A DNA stretch of 64,000 bases. Source: Casimicrobium huifangae. GTDB lineage: Bacteria; Pseudomonadota; Gammaproteobacteria; Burkholderiales; Casimicrobiaceae. The position numbers and the translations under genes were made by a program. The notes below the pieces were generated by a model. It did not search any database and had not been told where the DNA came from. It saw only the letters and a program-made list of their open reading frames with translations. The stretch spans positions 2,030,436-2,094,435 of the forward strand of contig NZ_CP041352.1 of NCBI RefSeq assembly GCF_009746125.1. The letters are read 5' to 3'. This document shows positions 1-10,444 of the stretch, one piece after another (the first letter of the stretch is position 1; every line of letters begins with the position of its first letter).

Positions 1-19
1 ATAGTTTAGGTGTCAATAA

Positions 20-34
20 TTCGTTCAATTCGAA
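20..34. promoter_or_regulatory. possible MarR-type operator in front of the aminobenzoate operon
   Basis: A short inverted repeat, TTCG-N7-CGAA, lies just upstream of the ribosome binding site of the first gene. The operon encodes its own MarR-family regulator, and such regulators usually bind short palindromes at their own promoter. Only 58 bases of upstream sequence are visible and the repeat is short, so this is a weak guess. Confidence 0.2.
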
Positions 35-64
35 ACCCGACCAACGGGAAAAGGACGAATGAGC

Positions 65-2407
65 ATGCGAATCCTGTGCATCGGTGGCGGACCGGCGGGC
101 CTTTACTTCGCGCTGCTCATGAGGCTGCAGGACCCAGCGCACGTGATCCGCGTGGTCGAGCGCAACCGGCCGTTCGACACCTTTGGCTGGGGCGTGGTGT
201 TCTCCGACCAGACCCTCGGCAATCTACAACTGGCCGATCCGGTTACGGCGCAAGAGATTAGCGACGCTTTCAATCACTGGGACGACATCGACGTTCACTT
301 CAAGGGCCGCACCGTGCGCACCACCGGGCACGGCTTCTGTGGCATTGGCCGCAAGCGGCTGCTGAATATCCTGCAGGCCCGTTGTCAGGCGCTCGGGGTG
401 GAGCTGGTGTTCGAGACCGACGTCACCGACGACCAGACGCTGGCAGCCGAGTTTGGCGCCGATCTGGTGATCGCGTCCGACGGGCTCAACAGCCGCATCC
501 GCACCCGCTATGCCGACACCTACCAGCCGGATATCGACACCCGACTCTGCCGCTTTGTCTGGCTCGGCACCAAAAAGACGTTTGACGCCTTCACCTTCGC
601 CTTCGAGAAGACCGAGCACGGCTGGTTTCAGGCACACGCCTACCGCTACGACGGCGAGACCTCCACCTTCATCGTGGAAACGCCGGAACCAGTGTGGAAG
701 GCCCACGGCATTGAACAGATGGAGCAGGCCGAGGCCGTCGCGTTCTGCGAGCGACTGTTTGCAAAGTATCTCGATGGCCATGCACTGATGACCAACGCCA
801 GCCATCTGCGCGGCTCGGCGAACTGGATCCGCTTCCCGCGCGTGATCTGCAAGTCCTGGGTGCACTGGAACGGCGACGTACCCGTGGTGTTGATGGGCGA
901 TGCCTCGCATACGGCGCATTTCTCCATCGGGTCCGGCACCAAGCTCGCGCTGGAGGACGCCATCGAGCTGGCCAATTCGTTCAAGCGGCACGGCAATAGC
1001 GACCTGCGGGCCACGCTGGCGGACTACGAGGCCGTCCGCGGCGTCGAGGTGCTGAAGATTCAGAACGCGGCGCGCAACTCGATGGAGTGGTTCGAAAACG
1101 TCGAACGCTACACCGGCATGGATGCCGAGCAGTTCACCTATTCACTGCTGACCCGCTCGCAGCGGATCAGCCACGAGAACCTGCGCTTGCGCGATGGCCA
1201 ATGGGTTGGCGGATACGAGCGCTGGCTCGGTGGCGGCGAAGCGGCGACGCTGCCGATGCTGCTGCCATTGCAGGCGCGCAGTCTGACGCTCAAGAACCGC
1301 ATCGTCGTGTCGCCGATGGCGATGTATTCGGCGGTCGAAGGCGTGCCGCAGGACTTTCATTTGGTTCATCTTGGCGCGCGGGCCCTCGGCGGCGCGGCGC
1401 TGGTGTTTGCCGAAATGACCTGTGTGTCGCCAGAAGGCCGCATCACCCCCGGCTGCCCCGGCCTTTGGACCGACGAGCAGGCGCTGGCCTGGAAGCGCAT
1501 CGTGGACTTTGTGCATGGCTCCAGCGACGCCTGTATCGGCATGCAGATCGGTCACAGCGGGCCGAAAGGCTCAACGCAACTGGGCTGGCAGATGAGCGAC
1601 GAACCGTTGGCCGATGACAACTGGCCATTGCTGGCGGCGAGTGCTGTGCCGTACGGCCCGCACAATCAGGTGCCCAGGGCGATGACGCGCGACGACATGC
1701 ATCACGTTACCGGGCAGTTCGTCGAGGCGGCCATGCGCGCCGCGATGGCCGGTTTCGACTGGCTGGAGCTGCACTGCGCGCATGGCTATCTGCTCTCCAG
1801 CTTTATCTGCCCGCTGACGAACCATCGCGGCGACGAGTACGGCGGTAGTCTTGAAAACCGCTGTCGCTATCCGCTCGAGGTGTTCCGCGCGGTGCGTGCG
1901 GCGTGGCCCGAGCACCTGCCGATGAGCGTACGCATCTCGGCGCATGACTGGGCGCCGGGCGGCAACACGGCGGAAGACGCGGTGGCTATCGCCAGGCTGT
2001 TCAAGGGGGCCGGTGCTGATTTCATCGACGTGTCGTCGGGGCAGACCACGCGCGATGCCAAACCGTTGTACGGCCGCATGTACCAGACGCCATTTGCCGA
2101 TCGCATCCGCAATGAGGTGGGTATCCGCACTATCGCCGTTGGAGCGATCACCGACGGCGATCAGGCCAACAGCATCATCGCGGCCGGGCGGGCTGACCTG
2201 TGCGCCGTCGCGCGCCCGCATCTGGCCGACCCGGCGTGGACGCTGCATGAGGCGGCAAAGCTTGGCGATGTCGGAACGTCCTGGCCGAAGCAGTATCTGA
2301 GTGGCCGTGACCAGCTCTACCGCAATCTGGCGAAGGAGCGCGCAGTTGCGGCGGCGATGGCCGGGCTGTCGGCAGCTGAAGTCGCTGCGAAGCAACTGGA
2401 GCAATGA
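65..2407 (+). CDS. abmA: bifunctional 2-aminobenzoyl-CoA monooxygenase/reductase (AbmA-like)
   Basis: Two flavin enzymes are fused in about 780 residues. The N-terminal ~380 residues are a class A flavoprotein monooxygenase with GGGPAG near residue 8 and a GDASH FAD motif near residue 280; the rest is an Old Yellow Enzyme (NADH:flavin oxidoreductase) domain with an HCAHGYLL active-site stretch. This architecture is that of anthraniloyl-CoA monooxygenase, which hydroxylates and dearomatises 2-aminobenzoyl-CoA to an oxo-cyclohexene-CoA in the cytoplasm. The CoA ligase and beta-oxidation-like genes downstream support the assignment; salicylyl-CoA 5-hydroxylase has a similar monooxygenase half and is the main alternative. 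ATG 65 is 9 bases after AAGGA; ATG 59 is only 3 bases from it, so 65 is preferred. The end overlaps the next gene by 4 bases. Confidence 0.88.
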   Translation: MRILCIGGGPAGLYFALLMRLQDPAHVIRVVERNRPFDTFGWGVVFSDQTLGNLQLADPVTAQEISDAFNHWDDIDVHFKGRTVRTTGHGFCGIGRKRLLNILQARCQALGVELVFETDVTDDQTLAAEFGADLVIASDGLNSRIRTRYADTYQPDIDTRLCRFVWLGTKKTFDAFTFAFEKTEHGWFQAHAYRYDGETSTFIVETPEPVWKAHGIEQMEQAEAVAFCERLFAKYLDGHALMTNASHLRGSANWIRFPRVICKSWVHWNGDVPVVLMGDASHTAHFSIGSGTKLALEDAIELANSFKRHGNSDLRATLADYEAVRGVEVLKIQNAARNSMEWFENVERYTGMDAEQFTYSLLTRSQRISHENLRLRDGQWVGGYERWLGGGEAATLPMLLPLQARSLTLKNRIVVSPMAMYSAVEGVPQDFHLVHLGARALGGAALVFAEMTCVSPEGRITPGCPGLWTDEQALAWKRIVDFVHGSSDACIGMQIGHSGPKGSTQLGWQMSDEPLADDNWPLLAASAVPYGPHNQVPRAMTRDDMHHVTGQFVEAAMRAAMAGFDWLELHCAHGYLLSSFICPLTNHRGDEYGGSLENRCRYPLEVFRAVRAAWPEHLPMSVRISAHDWAPGGNTAEDAVAIARLFKGAGADFIDVSSGQTTRDAKPLYGRMYQTPFADRIRNEVGIRTIAVGAITDGDQANSIIAAGRADLCAVARPHLADPAWTLHEAAKLGDVGTSWPKQYLSGRDQLYRNLAKERAVAAAMAGLSAAEVAAKQLEQ

Positions 2408-3219
2408 GCGTGACGGACGTGAATCAAGGCTCGCTCGCCGGACGGCACGCTGTCGTCACCGGCGGCTCGCGCGGCATCGGTCTTGCGATTGCGCAGGCGC
2501 TGGTGGAAGCTGGCGCGAACGCCACGCTGATGGCGCGCGATGCAGTGCGACTTGAATCAGCGATCGCCGTATTGCGGACAAGAGCCACCACTCAGCGCTT
2601 GTTTGCGGTTGCCGTGGACGTTGCTGATGAAGCCTCAGTCAACGCTGCGTTTGCTGCGGCGCGAGATGCCAACGGGGCAATCGACATTCTGGTTAATAAC
2701 GCGGGCGTAGCCGAGAGCGCACCGTTTGCGAAAACCTCGGTCGATCAATTTCAGCGGCTGATGGACATCAACCTCAAAGGCGTCTGGCTTTGTACACAGG
2801 CCTTCGCGGCCGGGTTGCCGAAAGACACCGCGGTAGAAGCACCGTGGCGCCATGTCGTTAATGTTGCCAGTACGGCCGCGCTGAAGGGGTATGCCTACGT
2901 CGCCGCCTACTGCGCCGCCAAGCACGGCGTGCTTGGTCTCACACGGGCGCTGGCGCTGGAATGGGCGCGACGGCGTGTGACGGTGAATGCCGTCTGCCCC
3001 GGCTACACCGACACCGACATCGTTGCCGCCGCCGTGGCCAACATCACCGCGAAGACCGGTCGCGATGCCGACGCTGCCCGGATGGAACTGGCGCGCAGCA
3101 ATCCGCAGGCGCAACTGGTGACGCCGGAGCAGGTGGCCAATGCCGTGCTCTGGCTGGTGAGCCCCGGTGCGGAATCAATGAACGGCCAGGCTATCAGCGT
3201 CTCGGGCGGGGAGATTTGA
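2404..3219 (+). CDS. short-chain dehydrogenase/reductase of the aminobenzoyl-CoA operon
   Basis: A 271-residue classical SDR. It has the NAD(P)-binding TGGSRGIG motif near residue 19, NNAG near residue 98, and a YCAAK catalytic Tyr/Lys near residue 163 preceded by a conserved Ser (NVAST). It starts inside the stop region of the monooxygenase gene (ATGA overlap) and its TGA overlaps the ATG of the MarR gene, so translation is coupled. In this pathway the dearomatised ring must pass through beta-oxidation-like steps, and a hydroxyacyl-CoA dehydrogenase role is likely. The exact substrate cannot be read from sequence. Confidence 0.85.
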   Translation: MSVTDVNQGSLAGRHAVVTGGSRGIGLAIAQALVEAGANATLMARDAVRLESAIAVLRTRATTQRLFAVAVDVADEASVNAAFAAARDANGAIDILVNNAGVAESAPFAKTSVDQFQRLMDINLKGVWLCTQAFAAGLPKDTAVEAPWRHVVNVASTAALKGYAYVAAYCAAKHGVLGLTRALALEWARRRVTVNAVCPGYTDTDIVAAAVANITAKTGRDADAARMELARSNPQAQLVTPEQVANAVLWLVSPGAESMNGQAISVSGGEI

Positions 3220-3707
3220 TGGATCTGGAAGCAAGACTGCATGCCGACCACGGCGACGAACTGCGCCTGTGGCTGCGTATGCTGACCTGCACGCAACTCA
3301 TCGAGCAGCGCGTGCGCACGCGGCTGCGCGAGCAGTTCGAAACCACGCTGCCACGCTTCGACCTGATGGCGCAGCTTGAGCGCGTACCGGAAGGGCTCAA
3401 GATGAACGAGCTGTCACGTCGTCTGATGGTGACGGGCGGAAACGTCACCGGCATCACTGACCAGCTGGAAGCCGAAGGCATGGTGCAGCGGGTGCCGGTT
3501 GAAGGGGATCGTCGTGCGCTGCTGATCCGTCTGACGCCGACTGGCCGCAAGGCTTTCGCCGACATGGCGCACGAACACGAGAGCTGGATTGCCGACGCAC
3601 TGGGCGGCTTGAGCCCGCGCGAAGTGGATACCCTCTACAAACTGCTTGGCAAGGTCAAGCAGCATCTCAATCAACCGCACACCGAAACCACGACGGAGAC
3701 CGCCTGA
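3219..3707 (+). CDS. MarR-family transcriptional regulator
   Basis: A 162-residue protein of normal MarR length. The central winged helix-turn-helix includes [18 protein letters not shown] and the wing stretch [16 protein letters not shown], both typical of the family. The ATG overlaps the stop of the SDR gene (TGATG) and its own TGA overlaps the next ATG, so it is translated as part of the catabolic operon. MarR proteins of CoA-dependent aromatic pathways commonly repress their operon and are released by the acyl-CoA; here that is an inference. The reading frame is open further upstream inside the SDR gene, but that extension has no family similarity. Confidence 0.88.
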   Translation: MDLEARLHADHGDELRLWLRMLTCTQLIEQRVRTRLREQFETTLPRFDLMAQLERVPEGLKMNELSRRLMVTGGNVTGITDQLEAEGMVQRVPVEGDRRALLIRLTPTGRKAFADMAHEHESWIADALGGLSPREVDTLYKLLGKVKQHLNQPHTETTTETA

Positions 3708-4561
3708 TGCGCGCCGACAACCCGATGGCACCTGGCTTCCGGCCGTTAGCCGACTATCAGGCCAGACACTTCCACTTCGCCGTTCGTGGTGAGGCAGACC
3801 AACGTGTCGCAGAGATCACCCTCAATCGCCCCGAGCGCAAGAACCCGCTGACGTTTGATTCGTATGCCGAGCTGCGCGACCTGTTCCGCGATCTGGTCTA
3901 CGCGACTGACATCAAGGCGGTGATCGTACGCGGCGAGGGCGGCAATTTCTGCTCGGGTGGCGACGTGCACGAGATCATCGGGCCATTGACGAAGATGTCG
4001 ATGCCCGAACTGCTCGCGTTCACACGCATGACCGGTGATCTGGTGCGAGCGATTCGCCAGTGCCCGCAGCCGGTGATCGCAGCGATCGACGGCATCTGCG
4101 CCGGGGCCGGTGCCATGGTCGCGCTGGCCAGCGATTTTCGTTTGGGCACGCCGAGTGCCAAGACAGCCTTCCTGTTCACTCGCGTCGGACTTGCGGGCGC
4201 CGATATGGGGGCGTGCGCGCTGCTGCCGCGCATGATCGGGCAGGGGCGGGCCTCGGAGCTGTTGTTCACCGGCCGCGCCATGACGGCAGACGAGGGGATG
4301 GCTTGGGGCTTCTTCAATGCTTTGCATACCTCAGATGCGCTGACTGGCGCCGCACAGTCGCTGGCGGAGTCGCTGGTCAGCGGCCCGACCTTTGCCCACG
4401 GCATGACCAAGACCATGCTCAATCAGGAATGGTCGATGACCATCGAGCAGGCGATTGAAGCCGAGGCGCAGGCACAAGCCATCTGCATGCAGACGCAGGA
4501 CTTTCATCGCGCTTATCACGCCTTTGCGGCGAAGCAGAAGCCGGTGTTTGAGGGGAACTGA
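3707..4561 (+). CDS. enoyl-CoA hydratase/isomerase family protein
   Basis: A 284-residue crotonase-fold protein. The conserved oxyanion-hole regions are visible as [11 protein letters not shown] near residue 81 and [17 protein letters not shown] near residue 128. The N-terminal ~25 residues are extra relative to the shortest family members. It starts at an ATG overlapping the MarR stop codon. In the aerobic aminobenzoyl-CoA pathway a crotonase-type enzyme would hydrate or hydrolytically open the non-aromatic ring; the family also contains isomerases and thioesterases, so the reaction is inferred from context. It is followed by a 51-base gap holding a C-rich/G-rich repeat. Confidence 0.85.
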   Translation: MRADNPMAPGFRPLADYQARHFHFAVRGEADQRVAEITLNRPERKNPLTFDSYAELRDLFRDLVYATDIKAVIVRGEGGNFCSGGDVHEIIGPLTKMSMPELLAFTRMTGDLVRAIRQCPQPVIAAIDGICAGAGAMVALASDFRLGTPSAKTAFLFTRVGLAGADMGACALLPRMIGQGRASELLFTGRAMTADEGMAWGFFNALHTSDALTGAAQSLAESLVSGPTFAHGMTKTMLNQEWSMTIEQAIEAEAQAQAICMQTQDFHRAYHAFAAKQKPVFEGN

Positions 4562-4564
4562 CTT

Positions 4565-4610
4565 TTTTGTTCGCTCGCCCCATGTGGGAGAGGGTTAGGG
4601 AGAGGGTGCA
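4565..4610. repeat. G-rich dispersed repeat (GGGAGAGGGTTAGGG type) that also supplies a Shine-Dalgarno sequence
   Basis: The gap between the hydratase and acyl-CoA dehydrogenase genes is filled by CCCCATGTGGGAGAGGGTT followed by AGGGAGAGGGTG. It resembles the CTCTCCC/GGGAGAGG elements scattered in many proteobacterial genomes, one of which also lies at 57879-58075. Its GGGAGAGG at 4598-4605 is placed 7 bases before the ATG at 4613 and would serve as the ribosome binding site of the next gene. Confidence 0.5.
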
Positions 4611-4612
4611 CG

Positions 4613-5806
4613 ATGCGTCCAGACCAGTCTCATTTGTTACTGCCATTCTTCTATGATGTCCATCGCCAGCTCGGTGTGGACGTCGCTGCCTGGGCATCAG
4701 CCACCGCACCACGAATCGACGAGAGCGATGACCGGGCGGCTTGTCGGACGTGGGTGAAGGCGCTCGGCGACGCCGGCTTCCTGCGCTGGTGCGTGCCGTC
4801 GGCGTACGGTGGTGCACTGGCGGCGCTTGATTCGCGCGCGCTAGTGGTGCTGCGCGAAACGCTCGCCTTTTATTCGCCGCTTGCGGACTTTGCCTTCGCG
4901 ATGCAGGGCCTCGGCAGCGGCGCAATCACGCTGGCCGGAACGGACGCCCAGAAACAGGGCTATCTCGGTGCGGTCGCCCAAGGCCGGAAAATCGCCGCCT
5001 TCGCACTTTCGGAGCCAGGCGCCGGCTCGGATGTCGGCGCGCTCGCGACCACCGCCGTGAAGACAGCTGATGGCTGGGTGCTCAATGGCGAGAAGACCTG
5101 GATCAGTAACGGTGGCATCGCGGACTTTTACTGTGTGTTTGCCAAGACCGAGCCGGACGCCGGGACGCGCGGCATCAGCGCGTTCATTGTTGATGCCAGC
5201 GCTGCGGGCCTTGACGATAGTCGGCACATTCCGGTGATGGCACCACATCCACTCGCAACGGTCATGTTGCGCGATTGCGTCGTGCCCGATACCGCACTGC
5301 TGGGGCCGCTCAACGGCGGCTTCAAGCTGGCGATGCAGACGCTCGACATCTTCCGCGCGTCGGTTGCGGGCGCTGCGCTGGGCTTTGCCCGCCGTGCGCT
5401 GGTGGAGGCGACGCAGCACGCACAGCAGCGGCGCATGTTCGGCCACACGCTGGCGGATTTTCAGTTGACCCAGGCGAAGCTCGGTCAGATGGCCGCTGAT
5501 GTAGATGCCGGTGCCTTGCTGACTTATCGCGCTGCCTGGCTGCGCGACGACGCGGTGCGGCGTGGCAGCAACGCGCGCGTCACCGCCGAGCCCGCGATGG
5601 CCAAGATGACAGCCACCGAGAACGCGCAACGGGTGATCGATGCCGCGCTGCAAATGCACGGTGGCCTGGGCGTCATGGTGGGCAGCAAAGTTGAATCGCT
5701 GTATCGAGACATTCGCTCGCTGCGCATCTATGAAGGCGCCACCGAGGTGCAGCAGTTGATCATCGGCAAGCATGTGTTGTCGACGCTCAGTGCGGTCGGG
5801 CAATAG
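4613..5806 (+). CDS. acyl-CoA dehydrogenase family protein
   Basis: A 397-residue acyl-CoA dehydrogenase. The flavin-binding stretches are present: [14 protein letters not shown] near residue 126 and [10 protein letters not shown] near residue 159; the C-terminal helix bundle contains QMHGGLGVM and [11 protein letters not shown], where the Glu of YEG sits at the usual catalytic position. In the abm pathway an FAD dehydrogenase would oxidise the reduced ring or ring-opened CoA thioester. It is in the same operon, 51 bases after the hydratase gene. The start ATG is 7 bases behind a GGGAGAGG sequence that belongs to a dispersed repeat. Confidence 0.87.
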   Translation: MRPDQSHLLLPFFYDVHRQLGVDVAAWASATAPRIDESDDRAACRTWVKALGDAGFLRWCVPSAYGGALAALDSRALVVLRETLAFYSPLADFAFAMQGLGSGAITLAGTDAQKQGYLGAVAQGRKIAAFALSEPGAGSDVGALATTAVKTADGWVLNGEKTWISNGGIADFYCVFAKTEPDAGTRGISAFIVDASAAGLDDSRHIPVMAPHPLATVMLRDCVVPDTALLGPLNGGFKLAMQTLDIFRASVAGAALGFARRALVEATQHAQQRRMFGHTLADFQLTQAKLGQMAADVDAGALLTYRAAWLRDDAVRRGSNARVTAEPAMAKMTATENAQRVIDAALQMHGGLGVMVGSKVESLYRDIRSLRIYEGATEVQQLIIGKHVLSTLSAVGQ

Positions 5807-5834
5807 GGCAATTGGGGCAAAAGGAGAACTGTTG

Positions 5835-7484
5835 ATGACGACGCAGATGGACCGCTTCGTTCACGACCGCATGCCGGCAGTCGCCGACCTGCCGCAGATG
5901 CTCTACGAACTGCCCGAGCTGCAATTTCCCGGCAAGCTCAACGCCGTGGTGGAACTGCTTGATCGGCATGTCGCGGGCGGCGACGGCGAGCGAGTGCTGC
6001 TGCGCGACGCGCGCGGCGTGCTGACTTACGCGCAGGTGCTTGACCGCGTCAACCAGACGGCACGAGTGCTGATCGAAGATTTCGGTCTGGTCACAGGAAA
6101 CCGCGTGCTGCTGCGCGGCGGCAACAGCATTGATATGGCGATTGGCTGGCTGGCCACAGTGAAGGCCGGGCTCATCGCCGTAGCGACCATGCCGCTGTTG
6201 CGCGCTCGTGAGTTGACAGCGGTGATCCAGAAAGGCGAGATCGGCTTCGCGCTTTGTGCGCGACCGCTAATGGATGAGTTGACCGCGGCGCAACGCGACT
6301 GCCCGATGTTGAAGACCATCCTGAGCTTTGATGACCTGAACGCTCGGGCTACTGGCAAAAGCACTGACTGCCCGGCCGCCGAGACCGATGGCGATGATGT
6401 CGCGCTGATGGCCTTCACCAGCGGCACCACGGGCACGCCCAAGGCGGCGCTGCACACCCACCGCGACCTGCTGGCTGCCTGCGAGGCCTGGCCACGACAC
6501 GTGCTCCGTGCTACACCGGGCGACATCGTTGTCGGCTCGCCGCCGCTGGCGTTCACCTTCGGCCTCGGCGGCTTGCTGGTGTTTCCGATGTGGGCAGGCG
6601 CCAGTGTGTACTTCGCCGACGGCGCCTACACGCCGGAGTCGATGGTGGAGACCATTCGCAACGTGGGCGCCACCATCTGCTATACGGCGCCGACTTTCTA
6701 CCGGCGCATGGCTGTGTTCGCGGAACGAACCAGACTGCCCACGCTGCGTATCTGCGTCAGTGCAGGCGAGGCACTGCCCGATGCCACACGGCAACTCTGG
6801 AAGCAGGCGAGCGGGATCGAGATGCTCGACGGCATCGGCGCCACCGAGATGTTCCACATCTTCATCTCCAGCCAGCCCGAGGACGTGCGCCGTGGTGCAA
6901 TTGGCAAGGTCGTTCCCGGCTATCGTGCGCAGGTGGTCGACGAATCGGGGCAACCGCTGCCGCCTGGAGCCGTGGGCAAGCTCGCCGTGATTGGCCCGAC
7001 CGGTTGTAAGTACCTCGATGAGCCCCGGCAGAAGAAATACGTCGTCAACGGCTGGAACTACCCCGGCGACTCGTTCATGATGGACGCCGACGGCTACTTC
7101 TACTATCAGGCCCGCGACGACGACATGATCATCACCGCGGGCTACAACGTGGCTGGCCCCGAGGTGGAGAATTGCCTTGCGCTGCACGAGGCGGTGGCTG
7201 AATGCGCAGTCATCGGCAAGGCCGATGAAGAGCGCGGCATGCTGGTCAAGGCCTATGTGGTGCTAAAGGATGTTGCTGCTGCCAGCGATGCCACGCGGGT
7301 AGCGCTGCAGGACTTCGTCAAGGCCAATCTCGCCCCTTACAAATACCCGCGCCAGATCGAATTTGTGACATCGCTGCCGCGCACCGAGACGGGCAAACTG
7401 CAGCGCCATCGCCTGCGCGAAATGGAACGCAACGCGTTGATCGCATCGGCATCCGCAACGGCACAGGAGGCAAAACAATCATGA
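5835..7484 (+). CDS. abmG: 2-aminobenzoate-CoA ligase (benzoate-CoA ligase family)
   Basis: A 549-residue adenylate-forming ligase. The P-loop-like motif FTSGTTGTPKAALHTH is near residue 194, GIGATEMFHIF near residue 334, the YYQARDDDMIITAGYNV hinge near residue 423, and the C-terminal catalytic Lys in TETGKLQRHRL near residue 520. The early motif order and the GATEMFHIF stretch are characteristic of the benzoate/2-aminobenzoate-CoA ligase branch. It makes the CoA thioester from 2-aminobenzoate, ATP and CoA, the first step for the monooxygenase at the operon head. ATG 5835 follows AAGGAG by 8 bases. Its stop overlaps the RidA start (ATGA). Confidence 0.87.
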   Translation: MTTQMDRFVHDRMPAVADLPQMLYELPELQFPGKLNAVVELLDRHVAGGDGERVLLRDARGVLTYAQVLDRVNQTARVLIEDFGLVTGNRVLLRGGNSIDMAIGWLATVKAGLIAVATMPLLRARELTAVIQKGEIGFALCARPLMDELTAAQRDCPMLKTILSFDDLNARATGKSTDCPAAETDGDDVALMAFTSGTTGTPKAALHTHRDLLAACEAWPRHVLRATPGDIVVGSPPLAFTFGLGGLLVFPMWAGASVYFADGAYTPESMVETIRNVGATICYTAPTFYRRMAVFAERTRLPTLRICVSAGEALPDATRQLWKQASGIEMLDGIGATEMFHIFISSQPEDVRRGAIGKVVPGYRAQVVDESGQPLPPGAVGKLAVIGPTGCKYLDEPRQKKYVVNGWNYPGDSFMMDADGYFYYQARDDDMIITAGYNVAGPEVENCLALHEAVAECAVIGKADEERGMLVKAYVVLKDVAAASDATRVALQDFVKANLAPYKYPRQIEFVTSLPRTETGKLQRHRLREMERNALIASASATAQEAKQS

Positions 7485-7885
7485 AATTCCTGCAACCGCC
7501 CGACTGGCTGCCGCCGAAGGGGTACGCCAACGGCATCGCCGCGCGTGGCACGATGATTTTTGTTGGCGGCCAGATTGGCTGGAATGGCCAGCAGCAGTTC
7601 GAAACCGACGATTTCATCGCGCAGACCGCGCAGGCGCTGCGCAACATCCTCGCCGTCCTCCAAGCCGGCGGCGCAGGAGCCGAGCACATGGTGCGCATGA
7701 CCTGGTACATCATTGATCGTGACGAATACGTTGCCCGGCTCAAGGAACTGGGCGCGGTGTACCGCGAGGTCATGGGCCGCAATTTTCCGGCCATGAGCTG
7801 CGTCGAGGTCTCTCGTCTGGTCGAGGCGCGAGCCAAGGTGGAAATAGAGGTGACGGCGGTGCTGCCGGACGCCATCAAGGCCTGA
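7481..7885 (+). CDS. RidA-family protein (YjgF/YER057c/UK114)
   Basis: A 134-residue RidA-type protein with the family pattern GGQIGWN near residue 29, LAVLQAGGAGAEHMVRMTWYI in the middle, and an FPAMSCVEVSRLVE stretch. In canonical RidA an Arg follows near position 105 of the sequence IEVEVEAV; here the equivalent stretch is RAKVEIEVTAV. RidA enzymes hydrolyse reactive enamine/imine intermediates to ketones and ammonia. The monooxygenase/reductase product in this pathway keeps the amino group as an enamine, so a dedicated deaminase role fits well. The start overlaps the ligase stop by 4 bases. This appears to be the last gene of the operon; 174 bases with no clear gene follow. Confidence 0.85.
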   Translation: MKFLQPPDWLPPKGYANGIAARGTMIFVGGQIGWNGQQQFETDDFIAQTAQALRNILAVLQAGGAGAEHMVRMTWYIIDRDEYVARLKELGAVYREVMGRNFPAMSCVEVSRLVEARAKVEIEVTAVLPDAIKA

Positions 7886-7951
7886 TCGCCTTAGCTGTCG
7901 TTAGGATTTGTCTTTTCTTCAAAGGCTATGCGCCCGACAACGACTGCTTGA

Positions 7952-8398
<447 letters not shown>

Positions 8399-8434
8399 CG
8401 GGCAACGAGCCAATCACACTGAGGAGAAACTGGC

Positions 8435-8860
8435 ATGTCGATGATGGAAGAGTTCAAAACCTTTGCCCTGAAAGGCAATGTGATGGATCTGGCCGTGGGC
8501 GTCATCATTGGCGGCGCCTTTGGCAAGATCGTCGATTCGGCTGTAGGTGATCTGATCATGCCGATCGTCGGCAAAATCTTCGGCGGCCTCGATTTCTCCA
8601 GCATGCTGATCGTGCTCGGCGACAACCCGAACAAGCTGACCGCGCTGGCTGATCTCAAGAAAGCTGGCATCGCCACCTTTGCGTACGGCAACTTCATTAC
8701 CGTGCTGATCAACTTCATTATCCTGGCCTGGATCATCTTCCTGATGGTCAAGGCCATGAACAAGATGAAGAAGGAAGAACCAGCTGCCCCGGCCGCGCCG
8801 GCGCCGACACCCGAAGACGTGCTGCTGCTGCGCGAGATCCGCGACAGCCTCAAGAAATAG
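8435..8860 (+). CDS. mscL: large-conductance mechanosensitive channel
   Basis: A 141-residue MscL. The N-terminal amphipathic helix [13 protein letters not shown] leads into TM1 (about residues 17-46, [18 protein letters not shown]), a periplasmic loop, TM2 (about residues 78-102) and a cytoplasmic C-terminal helix [10 protein letters not shown]. An Ala/Pro-rich linker sits between TM2 and that helix and is a little longer than in E. coli. The homopentamer releases solutes upon hypo-osmotic shock. GAGGAG at 8421-8426 precedes ATG 8435. It is 36 bases after glnB and is followed by a strong terminator. Confidence 0.95.
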   Translation: MSMMEEFKTFALKGNVMDLAVGVIIGGAFGKIVDSAVGDLIMPIVGKIFGGLDFSSMLIVLGDNPNKLTALADLKKAGIATFAYGNFITVLINFIILAWIIFLMVKAMNKMKKEEPAAPAAPAPTPEDVLLLREIRDSLKK

Positions 8861-8891
8861 GGGCTTCGGGCGCGGCGATGCCGCACCCGTG

Positions 8892-8948
8892 CGACAGTCT
8901 GACTGTCGTCCAAAAAGAAAAACCGACCACTTGGTCGGTTTTTCTTTT
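8892..8948. terminator. bidirectional intrinsic terminator after mscL
   Basis: A perfect 17-base inverted repeat (8913-8929 and 8932-8948) consists of an A-rich foot, ACCGACCA, a two-base loop and the mirrored TGGTCGGT with a T-rich foot, so either strand gives a GC stem followed by a U tract. A smaller hairpin, CGACAGT-CTG-ACTGTCG, lies directly upstream at 8892-8908. The remaining ~220 bases up to the next gene contain no other gene I can support. Confidence 0.85.
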
Positions 8949-9099
8949 GCAGGCCGCTAAACTTGGGGCTTGGGTCTGTGGCTGCCTTGCTGCAGACGGG
9001 TTTACGCCCTTGGCTACCCGTAAACACGCGTTCAAAATGCGTGAGACGTGGGTTGAGGGTAACAGTGCGTCATATGCATTTTTCTGCAGTTTTCGATGG

Positions 9100-9126
9100 T
9101 TGCAAATCCTCAAAATTGCTTATACT
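9100..9126 (+). promoter_or_regulatory. possible promoter of the Liv-type transporter genes
   Basis: In an AT-rich stretch between the mscL terminator and the binding-protein gene, TTGCAA at 9100-9105 and TATACT at 9121-9126 resemble sigma70 -35 and -10 boxes, with a short 15-base spacer. The resulting leader would be about 40 bases. The spacing is suboptimal, so this is tentative. Confidence 0.3.
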
Positions 9127-9174
9127 TGATAACTAAATCGCTGGATTGACCCGGAGATTCATAAGGAGGTTCGA

Positions 9175-10317
9175 ATGGTCAAGGTACTTTGCGCTGCGGT
9201 AGCGGCCGCGCTCGCTGCATCGGCAGCACACGCACAACTCAAGGTCGGCCTGACGCTGTCGCTGACCGGTCCGGCGGCCTCGCTGGGCATCCCTGAGAAA
9301 AACACGGTTGACCTGATGCCGAAGAAGATCGGCGGACTCGACGTCACCTACGTCGTGCTCGACGATGCATCGGACACTACCAAAGCGGTGACCAACACCA
9401 AGAAGCTGATCACCGAAGACAAGGTGGACGTGATCGTTGGTTCGACCACCACGCCGAACGCCATGGCGATGATCGACGTCGTTGCTGAGGGTGAAACCCC
9501 GAACATTTCGCTTGGCGGCTCGGCGCGCATCGTCGACATCGCCAATCCGAAGACCAGGTGGGTGTTCAAGGTTTCGCAGCATGACTCGCTGATGGCCGAC
9601 GCTATCGCGGTTCACGCCAAAGCGGCCGGCATCAAGACGATGGGCTTCATTGGCTACAACGACGCCTACGGCGAGGGCTGGCTGGTTGAAATGAAGCGTT
9701 CGGCAGAAACGGCCGGTATCAAGCTTGATCCGATCGAGCGCTTTAACCGTACTGATGCCAGCACCACTGGCCAGACGCTCAAACTGATCTCGGCCAAGCC
9801 TGATGCCATTCTGATCGTCGGCTCCGGCACGCCGGCTGCCACGCCGCATAAAGAGCTGGTCGCGCGCGGCTACAAGGGCCGTCTGTATCAGACGCACGGC
9901 GTCGGCAACTCGGACTTCCTGCGCGTCGTCGGCAAGGACGGCAACGGCGCCTTCCTGCCTGCCGGCCCGATGCTCGCTTATGAGCAACTGCCGGACAGCA
10001 ACCCGATCAAGAAAGTCGCCAAGGACTACATCACGCAGTACGAAGCCAAGTTCGGTCCGCGCACGACCTTCGGCGGCCACGCCTGGGACTCGTACCTCGT
10101 GCTCGACAAGGCGGTTCCGGTCGCGCTCAAGTCTGGCGCCAAGCCTGGCACCAAGGAGTTCCGCGCCGCACTGCGCAATGCGCTGGAGAACACCAAGGAA
10201 GTGGTCGGCGTGCACGGCGTGTTCAACATGTCCGCGACCGAACACAACGGCCTCGATAACCGTGGCCGCACGATGTTCATGATCAAGGACGGCAAGTGGG
10301 CGCTGGCGACGAAGTAA
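9175..10317 (+). CDS. branched-chain amino acid/aromatic-type ABC transporter substrate-binding protein
   Basis: A 380-residue periplasmic binding protein (Peripla_BP_6/LivK-like). It has a short Sec signal peptide cut after AAHAQ (about residue 21), then LKVGLTLSLTGPAASLG, which is the usual family start, and the ligand-lobe stretches VGSTTTPNAMAM and GYNDAYGEG. AAGGAGG at 9163-9169 is an excellent ribosome binding site. The permease and ATPase genes follow after a hairpin terminator, which probably keeps the binding protein in excess. Its position after the abm operon suggests an aromatic acid such as 2-aminobenzoate as ligand, but amino acids are equally possible. Confidence 0.87.
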   Translation: MVKVLCAAVAAALAASAAHAQLKVGLTLSLTGPAASLGIPEKNTVDLMPKKIGGLDVTYVVLDDASDTTKAVTNTKKLITEDKVDVIVGSTTTPNAMAMIDVVAEGETPNISLGGSARIVDIANPKTRWVFKVSQHDSLMADAIAVHAKAAGIKTMGFIGYNDAYGEGWLVEMKRSAETAGIKLDPIERFNRTDASTTGQTLKLISAKPDAILIVGSGTPAATPHKELVARGYKGRLYQTHGVGNSDFLRVVGKDGNGAFLPAGPMLAYEQLPDSNPIKKVAKDYITQYEAKFGPRTTFGGHAWDSYLVLDKAVPVALKSGAKPGTKEFRAALRNALENTKEVVGVHGVFNMSATEHNGLDNRGRTMFMIKDGKWALATK

Positions 10318-10342
10318 CGTCGGTCTAGCGTCACTGAGGATG

Positions 10343-10375
10343 GGGCGATCCGGGATACCGGTTCGCCCTTTTTTT
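10343..10375 (+). terminator. terminator/attenuator between binding protein and permease genes
   Basis: GGGCGA and TCGCCC pair around an inner CCGG-GATA-CCGG stem and are followed by seven T residues. Partial termination here would give more binding protein than membrane components, a common arrangement in ABC importers. Alternatively the permease genes have their own promoter in the 70 bases downstream. Confidence 0.75.
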
Positions 10376-10444
10376 GAGGTTCGCCGACCGTCGCGGGCCT
10401 TGTCAGAATATCCGTCCCCGTTGCCGACTGCCGAAAGCTGACCG

